The notes beneath the pieces were generated by a model. The model saw only the letters and a program-made list of their open reading frames with translations. It was not told where the DNA came from and searched no databases. 64,000 nt of DNA, taken from contig JANQBS010000001.1 in assembly GCA_033085395.1 (NCBI GenBank), positions 62,001-126,000 of the forward strand, in the 5' to 3' direction. The stretch comes from Xanthoparmelia taractica. Lineage: Eukaryota; Ascomycota; Lecanoromycetes; Lecanorales; Parmeliaceae. Position 1 is the stretch's first letter; every line of letters begins with the position of its first letter. Shown here in pieces: positions 32,969 to 42,421 of the stretch. The translations under genes and the position numbers were made by a program.

Positions 32969-34442
32969 GTTGCTTGTGTATGGTGTTGGATGTAAGCAGT
33001 AGGATGATAGCAGTATAACGAGGCAGAGAATGATTGCTCTGGCTTGCTAATGAAAAGTGCAGGAGGGAGAAAACTCTTGGAGGTAAATGACAAGGTATCC
33101 CCCGCTTCAAAGCCTTGAGTGCTTGGTAAGAAGGGCTAAAGCCGAAGATGGAAATGCTCGGTAGTGATGCGGGATAAAAGATTCACTTGAGGCTGGTGAC
33201 CAGATCGGCAAGGAATCTTAGAGGCAAAGCATTAAGGTGGAAAGGAGATCCAGGTGATGTTGGACCCTGCCTTTTGCCTGAGGCAACGTAACAGCTACCC
33301 AATGTAGTTAATAACAGGGGCTATCAAACTTGCTACAATCATATCATATGGCTCACATGCTGCACGTTTCATCAACTTTGTTTTGCTGCAGTCAGACGGC
33401 TTATTAGGGCGCGGGCTTTTTTTATTGTTTGGTGATTTGGTCTCACCCCGGGCACCAGTGGGCGGCAAGGGCCGGAAAATCCCCGAGGCTGTGATGTTAC
33501 CCCGAGGACCACACATGAAATTTCGATATGCACGATCACAATTCGCTCAAAGTGATTCTGTCGCCGCTTGCGCTGTTTCATCTTGGTCAATAGTCACCCC
33601 TGACTGATTGCGGGGCTTCATTCGAATCGATACTGCAACTCAGCTGCATTTACATCGAGCGATGCTGCAACCACAACGACAATGAAAATCAAATCACCAA
33701 TGCTTACATTGTTTCAGCCTGGCAATCTTTCAATCCTGCCAGTGGCAATGCTATCAAAGCCGTCACTCAATTCCAATCGCCACCGGGCAACAGTAGAAGG
33801 AACGATGACGACAGTGATGACCGATCGGCAAGGCTCACATTGTTTCATCGAAAGCATCTTGTCCATCCTGACCGCGCCCATTTAATCCAAATTAGGACAC
33901 GAAGATGACCGAGGAAGGGGGGGGGGCCGATCTTGAGGAAGCAAAGGAACTGCCGCAGGCCTTCTTTGCTGCACTGCCGTGCTTGTAATGGCCGTGTTCT
34001 TGGTGTGGAGGGCACTTATACCGAGCCATGTTGCAAGACTAACGACGCGCCGTGACTGAATGACTGATGGATTAGGGACGGTGGTAATGTACGCTAAGTC
34101 ACCAGCGTATGTCGAAGGCTGAAACGGGGTCGGCGCAGACCATGATGTTAGGAGTGTCAGCATCTCTTGGCAAAAGATCAGCATACGTCAGTGGTTTCGA
34201 CGGACACGGCGCAGACGGTGATGTTAGGGGTGTAAGGAAAATGCCAGTGCTACCAGGCTAACGAGCCTCACGACAAAACTGCACGTATAAAAGGAGACCT
34301 CTGTTCCAATAGCCATCAGCTCCTCTACCATAACAGTGACCAAGACCACCAAAGAATTTCATCAAAACAGCAAGAGTAAACACTTACACTCAAATATACC
34401 GCGAAGAATCTTAATCTTACAAAGCCGTTTGCATTGTTCATC
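32969..34442. other. Intergenic with an imperfect 55-bp duplication
   Basis: No gene. It contains two related 55-bp blocks (34106-34160 and 34182-34236) upstream of the RNase-like gene. A TATAAA-like element (CGTATAAAAGG) lies near 34285, about 155 bp before the ATG. Confidence 0.45.
34106..34236 (+). repeat. Imperfect direct repeat in the RNase-like gene promoter
   Basis: Blocks 34106-34160 and 34182-34236 share about 70% identity by eye, including CGGCGCAGAC and TGATGTTAGG. They lie 200-340 bp before the ATG at 34443. Confidence 0.55.
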
Positions 34443-35141
34443 ATGCAGCTTATCAACATTCTTCAAGCGGCTCTTTTGGTTGCTTCCCAGGCCGGCGCTA
34501 CCCCGGTCCCAGAGTCAGACACTCTGGACCCAAACGCCGGAATTGGACTGCTCAAGAGAGCCAACCCTTCACCCGTCTCATGCGGCCGTAAGCTAGAGCT
34601 CATCCCCCAGATGATGAATCCAAGGGCGCGGTACTGAAAGATCTCGCGCAGCTCCCACTGATCAGCGCGCCTGGCCGCTCGAATCCGTCCAAGACGCATA
34701 TAATGCGCTGACAGCCAACGGTGCACTCCCGACCCCTAGTCGACGTGAGATACCCCTTGACTGTCGTATTCATACAGCAACTCGGATCATAGGCTGACGA
34801 TATTTTGCTCTCTTATAGCGGCAGCCGGAGGCAGGTATTATCCCCGGCAGTATGGCCAGGGTAGTAATCCTCCCACCGACGATGTTGTGGTGGCCGCCCT
34901 CAACGCCATTCCAGAGTGCGCAACTCGTCAAGCCGGCATGAAGTACTTTGAGTTCCCGCTCACCGATCCCGTCTTCGCCGGTGGGCCTCAGGGCTCCCAG
35001 GGTCCGGACCGTGTCGTTGCCATTTCGCCAACCCCGAATCAGGGTGCTCCTCGAACGTATACTTACTGTTTAGCTATGACGCACCGTGGCGGAACGAGTC
35101 CAACTGATCCTTCGTTCCGCCCTTGCACCAACGCCCCATAA
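34443..35141 (+). CDS. Secreted RNase T1-like protein, one catalytic His replaced
   Basis: Exons 34443-34587, 34652-34744 and 34819-35141 give 186 residues. Signal peptide ~1-19 (MQLINILQAALLVASQAGA), then a pro-like segment to a KR near 38-39. The remainder resembles guanyl-specific microbial ribonucleases (RNase T1/F1 fold): YYPRQYGQG, KYFEFPL with Glu124, GPDRVV with Arg144, and CLAMTHRGG with His168, matching Glu58, Arg77 and His92 of RNase T1. The T1 motif YPHxY, which carries His40, reads YPRQY here, so that residue is Arg89. Known His40 mutants of T1 lose most activity, so this may be weakly active or a non-catalytic binding protein. Cysteines at 47, 113, 163 and 181. It would be exported. 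A host- or competitor-directed role is speculative. The 5' acceptor at 34651 was chosen because it alone keeps the frame. Confidence 0.78.
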
Positions 35142-37597
35142 GCAGATTTGGGTGCAGAGCCTCAAGCCTGTGGGTAATCATGGTTCAGAGGAGGACGCGA
35201 CGACGTATTGTCAGAAGCTGCGTGCGTTGAAACGGCAGCACCGATGCATGAGAGTTTCCTGGGTTGGGGTACTGGAGGTAAATGCTTCTGAAAGAGAGCT
35301 TGAAACAGCAATGGTAGTACACTCGGAGATATGCGAACTGTACATTACATTAGATGAAGACATTCATTTTCATTCTCAGTCTTGTAAAAGGACTTCAAAG
35401 CCGCTAACGGGTTCGCGCAAACCCATTCCACATATTAATTTCAATGGAAGTGACACCTGTAGAAGCGTATGTATTACACCGACTTCCCAGTAAGAGGTTT
35501 CGTAATCAAGGCTTTCAATTTTCCATAAAGAAGTAAAATTCCTCGGATGGTGCCCACTGCCCTCGTCCACTCCCATCCCCTGCTTGCATACGTCGAGCTA
35601 ACATGTGATGTTTCCAAATGGTCGTCGCTCGATGAACGTGTCACTCTTACTCGAAGCCCGATGAGCTTGATGCTGACGACATAAGACAAGATGAATTAGA
35701 ACACAAGCTCCTTTTCCAATAAAGCGTGATCTGGGGATGCAGAATCACCAGTACGTTCAAACCTAGCCTGGTTTTGCGTGAGACGGATTACCGGACAGTT
35801 GGTTTAATGTTGTTTCTTCGGCACTTAACGCTTTCTTCTTTGCGAATCAAACGTGGGGTTTCCAGAATTCTCCGTCTCTCCATCTAGATCCCTCCTTGTA
35901 TACACTTCAGCTTATATCTCACCTTGAGCATGGGTGTTAAGACTCAAAATCGTCGAACTGACTATCCGACGGAGGCGGAAGCACTACTATCAATAACGCT
36001 ATCACCAAAGTTGGTGATAGGGTCATTGCACCGCCAGGTCGTCCCATCGTGGGCTCTGGCTTATCAGGTTTTTCCTGCCTCAATGGCCCGATGCCTGGCT
36101 GGATCGGTATTGATGAATCTTTCATTGTCGACGTTGAGTGATGAGCATGGCCATCTATTCTTGCGTCGCAAGGATCTAAAGCTTGCGAGGTTTCGAGATC
36201 TTGGGGTATAATATCTTCAGGTTTCGTGTTCGACGAGGGAGATACCGCCTGATCCAAGGATGCGGTCCTTCTTGTGTTGGGCTGCCGAGTCGCTCAAGTC
36301 CCGGTCCTAGAAGGTTGAGTTTCTCAAGCAAGATGATTGGGGTCTGCAGTACTTGACATACGGCTCATAGTTGGATCGAAGCCGATCGAATTTGGACTGG
36401 AGGAGGCGCCGGTTTGTTCTAGGCGGTCAGAATACACGGTGCACAAGTTGAACAGCAGCGGCGATCCAAATAGTGCACGCTAAAAGCGGGTTGACGTGCT
36501 CATTGTGGTCAATCGAGCGATTTGAAACTATCGTCAAGATGCTATGCGCAGTGTCCAGATACCATTTCCATGCACCGCTATTAGAGGTAGAAACCGCACT
36601 GGAACTCTCCGCCTTTGAATGCAAGCTGTGAGTCATCATGATTCTTGTAGCTAGATGTGGAGGGATGAGTTGCATCCTCTATTCTATCATTTTCGGGTTC
36701 TGTCTCTGGTTGCCATTGTGTAGATGCCGCGGACAATAGCCCCTGGTCCAGTGAGTTGCTCCTCTATTGCTCGACAACATTTCTTGCCCAAGATCGCGAG
36801 AGCTATTACCATCGATAGGTTTCTCGCTGGCCTATTCCTTGAGGCGGGGAGGTCTCTTTAGTGGGCGTTGAGACGAACTTAGGTCCAGGCTTCAATGGCC
36901 ATGGGGATAAGTACGAATCCGCAATTATCTCTTACAGAGGGAGCACGACGGTAAATCTCTGTCACACCGAACCTTCCTTCGGCGGCATTCGAGGGAGGAC
37001 AGTGGAGCTATCGGTTCTTCCCGTCAGTACCATGACTATCGGAGGAGCGTGATTCTCCACGGAACATGATGTCACATGCTGAGAACTATACGCTTGCAGT
37101 CGCGGTAGGAAGTAAGAATTTGTATGGCGGGCTGGACGAATTGAAGGCGAACTTCGACAAATTGCGTACCCTATCGAGGGATGAAGGAGGCGATGATCAA
37201 GAGTGGCAAGGCCATAGAGCTGAGTGATAATGTGAGAGGAAGACAGTCCGAAGGTGATCTGTCTGTCACGACAGAATTTTTTACACAGCCAGAGTTGTCG
37301 CCATTACTGCTCACTGGATCCCCCGTGTCTTCCTACAAAGCGTGTTACAAGTGTCGACGTTGACGAGAGTCTCGAAAAACGTCGCAGTGCAAGAATCGTC
37401 TATATCAAGTATTCCTATCTTTGACCCAGCTTTCATTTACAGGTACTTTAGGTATTGCGTGCGGGCTCATGCTTCGCCGTTGTTCAAGATTCCTATACCT
37501 AATTTCTAGGCTCTCTTGCTCCAGAACCAAACTTCCCTTTTCCCCCCGACCACGTGCGTTTCGAACGGCAACTACCCCTGTAATATAATCCGACATA
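35142..37597. other. 2.4-kb gene-poor stretch
   Basis: Only short unrecognised ORFs, for example 36861-37052. Possibly decayed coding DNA upstream of the broken ORF at 37.6 kb, but I cannot assemble anything. Confidence 0.35.
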
Positions 37598-38131
37598 ATG
37601 GACAAAGAGTACTTTAATGACTGGCTAGGCTACTATCCTTCCGGGACAGCTGTGACCGACGTAGCCGGATCGTTACGCAACGTTCTAATTATTGTCAAAG
37701 ATGTCGAAGACACATTAAGGAAGAACGGTTATCACTGTTCGGCAATGCTCGGAGAAGTTCGACAAGTAGTCCGGGCATTCAAGGTATCGAAAGCTGCGGT
37801 TGGTGATGCAATAGATGCATACTCGGAGCGGACTATCGAGAGTACTGGAGAAGTCTAACGTACGTACGTAGAAGCGTAGCGGACATCTATCGCAGATCTT
37901 CAATTTCTTCGTGAGCCGAAAACTTCAAGACCATGCGAGGGGTGGAGAGCGCACAATGACCGTCTAGAGACGCTCGCTGAGCGCATCGAGATCATTGTAA
38001 GATCCATCACTGCCCTGAGCGGCGTTATTGATGCCATGGATATGTTCCAGAAGACAATGCGAAACAATATCCGTATGTCAATCTACGGCGATGATCTCTC
38101 TTGGAATCAAGCTCCATATTTGAGACATTGA
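37598..38131 (+). pseudogene. Broken helical-protein ORF (two in-frame stops)
   Basis: An 86-codon ORF starts MDKEYFNDWLGYYPSG and is helical (LRNVLIIVKDVEDTLRKNG). It stops at 37856. The same frame reopens after a second stop (TAG near 37877) and runs about 80 codons with similar amphipathic character (RLETLAERIEIIVRSITALS, AMDMFQKTMRNNIRMS). The gap is too short for an intron with normal sites, so two nonsense changes are the simplest reading. A short ACGTACGTACGTAG run sits exactly between. The pattern resembles the N-terminal helical domain found before NACHT/ankyrin or similar modules in fungi, but I cannot name it. It could also be a genuine 86-aa protein. Confidence 0.35.
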
Positions 38132-38642
38132 CGCTCATCTGATCTTACCCTACCTTCGAACTCGATGACCGTCCTGGGATGGCCTCATTGTGAAGCTTCC
38201 CATCTACAATCCAATGAGGAGAAGACACGCGGACACTGCGACATCAGTACTGTGCAGCACTATGCACGTCAGGGATTACTTAGCCGCATGAGCGCGCTAC
38301 ATCCTTCCCGTGGTCCAAGCTAGTACCTGTCAGAAACACTCCCGCTCTCCAATCACAATTGTACAGTAGATTCGTCCGCTATTGTTTACGGAAACCTCTC
38401 AATTCTCGTCGAACATCCTCTTTTTCTGCCAAAGTTCACATAGAAGCTCAACTGCTAGAGATTCCTGTGTCTGGTTGCCAGGGGTAGTACTCCGGCATTC
38501 CCCGCCGCATCGGCGTACTGGAAGTGGTTAAAAGCCGTCCGGCAGAGCAGATATCTTCCTACACGAAATTGAAGACCCTTTCACCATCTATCTAATTATC
38601 TCACCGATTCGATTTCACATACCGCCTGCTAGCTAGCCTGAC
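38132..38642. other. Intergenic, promoter side of the VOC dioxygenase gene
   Basis: No gene seen. The 100 bp before the ATG at 38643 are pyrimidine-rich. Confidence 0.4.
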
Positions 38643-39889
38643 ATGTCTCCATCCACTACCACCCAGCCCGGCGAGTCGGGGAAAATAAACCTCGTTCGCA
38701 TCGCCCACGTCTACTACACTCATGTCGACTTCAAGCGACAGATCCAGTTCCTGAACGACTTTGGCTTCGCAGAAGTCTCGCGCCTCAACGTTGGCAAATC
38801 CAATGAGACGGTCTACTACCGTGGCTATGGATCCGAGCCATTCGTCTATTGTTTGACCCAAGGCGAGGAAGATGCCTTTGGGGGCGCCGCGTTCGTCGTG
38901 GAAAGTAGGAAGGATCTGGAGCTGGCGACTCGGGTCATCCCGAACGCGAGCGAGATTTGGGAAATGAAGCATGCGCCCGGCGGGGGGGAGTGTGTGACGG
39001 TCAAGGATCCGGTGGATGGGTTTATGATTCATTTGGTTTATGGGCAGGTGCGGAGGGAGATGGAAGAGTCGCATGAACAGAAGGCATTCAACTTCGTGGG
39101 TGCTCTCTTCATTCCGACCCAAGCGTTTGACAAAAGGAGGCTGGACTGACCATAATATCCCTCTGCAGCCAACAGAGAAGCACCGCCCAGGAAACAAATT
39201 CCAACGCCTCGTAAAAGGTCAGTAAAACCCCCCCAAAAAAAACCATCCCTAAACTTTCCCAATCTGACCAAACCCTTCCTCTCCAGGCCCAGCCGAAGTC
39301 TTCAAACTCGGCCACTTCGGCTGCTGCGTCACCGACTTCGCCAAATCCTTCGAATTCTGGACCACCCACTTCAACTTCAAACCCTCAGAGGTGCTGTACG
39401 GCCCAAACGGTAAGGACATGACCACATTCATGCATCTGGACCGTGGCCACGAACTCGTGGACCACCACGTCTTCTTCATCTACGAGGGGCCCAAACACCA
39501 CGTCCACCACTCTTCCTACGAGGTCTTTGATTTCGACACCCAGGTCATCGGGCACGATTGGTTGGTCAAGAAGGGCTATGAGAATTGTTGGGGGGTGGGG
39601 AGACATATTTTGGGGAGTCAGATTTTCGATTATTGGTATGTTGTGTTGGTTTGTTTGTTGCCTGCCTGTTTGCCTGTCTGCCCGCTTCGGCGACTGTTGT
39701 CTGGGCTCTAGAGAGGTAATATAATAGTTGACCTTTCCGTGTAACAGGTTCGACACGTCAAGATTCATCCTGGAACATTACTGCGATGGCGATCAGGTCA
39801 ATTGCGAGACGCCTATTGTGAGGCAGGCGGCCTCGCCGGATGGTTTGGCTGTCTGGGGTCCGGACCTACCGCCCACTTTTATGGACTGA
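38643..39889 (+). CDS. Extradiol-dioxygenase-like protein (VOC superfamily)
   Basis: Exons 38643-39095, 39169-39217, 39287-39635 and 39748-39889 give 330 residues. Two vicinal-oxygen-chelate (glyoxalase/extradiol dioxygenase) modules: an N-terminal one from VRIAHVYYTHVDF to PVDGFMIHLVYG, and a C-terminal one from FKLGHFGCCVTDF to FDYWFDTSRFILEHYCDGD. In type I extradiol enzymes the C-terminal module holds Fe(II) by His-His-Glu. Candidates are the His of LGHFG, a His in KHHVHHSSYEV and the Glu of ILEHYCD. Such enzymes open catechol-type rings, and the exact substrate cannot be read. It converges with a fumarylacetoacetate-hydrolase-family gene 325 bp away, which fits a ring-cleavage plus C-C hydrolysis pair. 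Intron 1 (donor GTGGGT) was set because reading through gives a stop at 39148. Confidence 0.82.
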
Positions 39890-40213
39890 GAGTGTGTATA
39901 CTGGGGCTGATTAAAGGGTATATGTTGATGTTCATGCATCTTGCGATACGGTATTTAACAACTGTATGAGCGCTACGGATGACGAAGGAAGGACGAGGCA
40001 ATAAAGCATAATGTAGTCAAGGACGTACAGCATTTCAAGACGTGATAAATCATATGCAAAGCGCTGCTGTCTCTAAGAAACAAGGTATCAAGCCATGGTG
40101 GGAAGTAATTGACCACGAGGGTTTTCAGAACGCGGTAGATGCAAGCTTTTGACTCTCCAGATCGCCCACGTGATACTAGCTCCCGTCCTCCTACCTTACC
40201 TTATATAACCACC
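39890..40213. other. Intergenic between convergent VOC and FAH-family genes
   Basis: 324 bp of shared 3' sequence. No gene. Confidence 0.5.
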
Positions 40214-41281
40214 TCATTCATAGTAGATCTCATTGACCAACGTGCCTGCAAGAATTATCATCAGCCTTTCACTTCTCACCATCAAAAAAACACAAAACAA
40301 AACAACACAAAACAACACAAAACAAAACAAAACAAAACAAAACAAAACAAAACGCAAACGCACCTATCCCCTCAATCTCAACCCTCATATCATCCCCATC
40401 CTTCAAAACAACCTTCGGATCCCTCATCGCCCCGATCCCCGGCGGCGTCCCCGTCATGATGAGCGACCCCCGCTCCAACGTCGTCCCTTGCGACAAAAAC
40501 GCAATCATGTCCGCTATACCGAAGATCATTTCTTTGGTGCTCGAGTCCTGGACCACGTTGCCGTTGTGGATGGCTTTTATGCGGAGGGCGTGCGGGTCCG
40601 GGATGTGGGATTGCGCGACGAGGACGGGGCCGATGGGGGCGGAGGAGTCGAAGCCTGAGGGAATGAGGGAGGGTGTCTGTCAGTTACTTTCTGACAAAAA
40701 ACAAGACATGGTAGATGGGGAGGGGTGGGGCGGACCCTACCTTTTGAGAACGACCATTGCGAATTCCGCATCTGCTCCGTCCTCGCGCTGACGTCGTTGC
40801 CGCACGTGTATCCGAGCACATACTCCAGCGCCTTCTCCTTTGGTATGTCCCTGCCCGTCTTCCCCATCACGACCGTGAGCTCGGCCTCGTAATCGCTCGT
40901 CCCGTCCTGCGCCACTTTCGGGATGCTGATTTTCTGCGGGTAGGGCCCGCAGAGCGCGGTCCGGGGTTTGACGAAGAGGACCGGGTGGGTCGGGATGGGC
41001 ATCTTGGCTTCGAGGGCGTGGTCGCGGTAGTTGAGGCCGAGGCAGCGGATGAGGGGGGTTTCGTCGACGGAGATGGGGGAGAGCAGCTGGGAGACGGTCA
41101 TTGTCTTGTCGGTGACGAGGCCGTCGAAGAGGGATCCGGTGATGAGTTTTGCTTCGATCTTTTTCTTGTCGACGGTTGCGAGTCCGAGGTCGGGGTAGGT
41201 CTTAGGGTCGACTTGGCCCAAGTGGATCTGGCCATCTTCTTGGGCGATGAAGCGAATGAGATGGGTCCACTTGGTCGACAT
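40214..41281 (-). CDS. Fumarylacetoacetate hydrolase (FAH) family protein
   Basis: Exons 40741-41281, 40364-40654 and 40214-40245 give 287 residues. Family motifs: CLGLNYRDHALEAKMP, PVLFVKP, DYEAELTVVMGKTGRDIP (metal-binding acidic residues), GYTCGNDVSAR, LIMTGTPPGIGA and the terminal VEIEGIGTLVNEI, which is completed only by the tiny 32-nt last exon. Length matches FAHD2/acylpyruvase-type proteins, which cleave C-C bonds in beta-diketo acids or decarboxylate oxaloacetate. The opposing dioxygenase gene suggests it handles a ring-cleavage product, which is inference. The last intron (40246-40363) is packed with AACAAAACA repeats. Confidence 0.9.
40284..40353 (+). repeat. AACAAAACA microsatellite in the FAH-family intron
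   Basis: About 70 bp of AAAAC/AACAC units fill the centre of the last intron. On the coding strand it is a T/G-rich tract upstream of the acceptor. Confidence 0.85.
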
Positions 41282-41973
41282 GATGGCAGATGATGGGTTT
41301 TAGTTTTCCTCAATTGTGCAACAGTCAAAGGAACCTGTAAGGAGTCAGAAACTAAATTGGATTGTGATTTCTTTGTTGTTTACACTGAAATGCGCACACA
41401 GTTTACCGGGAGCTGCATGCTTGGTGGGGCAGTGAGGGGCGCGCGTTTCGGTGTAATTTCGCGGTGACCGAGGAATCTCAATGATTTGCTTGGTCAGCCA
41501 AAGATGTCCAATTGAAATGCTGTCAGTTCAGAGGACAATCCGACATGCGGCATCTGGTCCACAGGAGGTGGGTTGGCATGTCGGCCGTTATCAAGAAGAG
41601 TATGCCCGGCATATGCCCCACGGATTTAGCGTCGAAGTACTCGTACGAGTACCAGCACAGGATCACGATCGTTTCTTGTCGACAGGCAAAAGCGCAACAA
41701 CGACGTCTGCTCGCTCATATACGAAGAGTCTTTAGAAATGTGTTTCATGAGAAGAGAAAGGTAATTAAGTTTCAGCATGACCAGACAACATGGTGAAAAT
41801 GCGGGCTTTGAGGGGATGGGAGTCCGAGAACAATTCCTGGCTCTCGGTAAAGAATTTACGATCTCCGGATTGCAACAAGGAGCTTCACAGCCGTAGCCAT
41901 GATCAGCGGGAACCATCCTGCTTGTGACTGAAGTTGGGATATATCACCTTCTGCAAGTCGGCAAGCGCGATAA
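41282..41973. other. Intergenic
   Basis: Promoter side of the FAH-family gene and upstream of the P450 relic. No gene supported. Confidence 0.4.
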
Positions 41974-42421
41974 ATGGATCCATCCACGCCGTCGAACAAT
42001 CCGTCTTTATGGGCAACATCCATCAGATCACGTCCACAGGCCCTTACAAGCAATAGGCTTGCCGGAATCCCACTTCCCATAGCAATGCTGATGAAGCTTT
42101 CCATGCACAAAGGTTTGGCGTACTGGCAAAGGAACTATGGGTCAGTGTTCTTCAGTCAAGTTTAGCTCGGCAAAGGTCATTGTGCTTTGCTATAGAAAGG
42201 CTATTCACTCTCTGCTGAACAAGAAGGGTAAAATCTACTCGGACATGCCAGACAGATATGCGAGGAATATCCCAACACATGCGACCATGTTACTCTGCCA
42301 ATACACGAACTCGAAATGGGGAAACGAGCGGAGGGTCCTCGCCTATGGCATTTCGCCCAAGAACTTGAACGAGAAACATCGTCAGGTCCCCGAAGTGGAG
42401 CATTTGCTTTTCCGAAGGTAG
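41974..42421 (+). pseudogene. Cytochrome P450 N-terminal relic, frameshifted
   Basis: In one frame up to about 42165: YWQRNYGSVFFSQV, matching the P450 YGPVFxxxV region. In another frame from about 42155 to 42421: AKVIVLCYRKAIHSLLNKKG, then KIYSDMP, and near the end WGNERRVLAYGISPKNLNE, matching the usual VIVLNSxKAAxDLL..YSDRP and WRxHRRLFH segments. The two parts overlap and are out of frame. No membrane anchor upstream and no ExxR or haem-binding Cys motif downstream, so only about 140 residues of a ~500-residue enzyme remain. A short intron at the frame shift is possible but would not restore the missing three quarters. Confidence 0.55.

Noticed and set aside
40757..41293. Forward-strand 178-aa ORF
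   Set aside because: It is antisense to the FAH-family exon 1, which carries all the family motifs.
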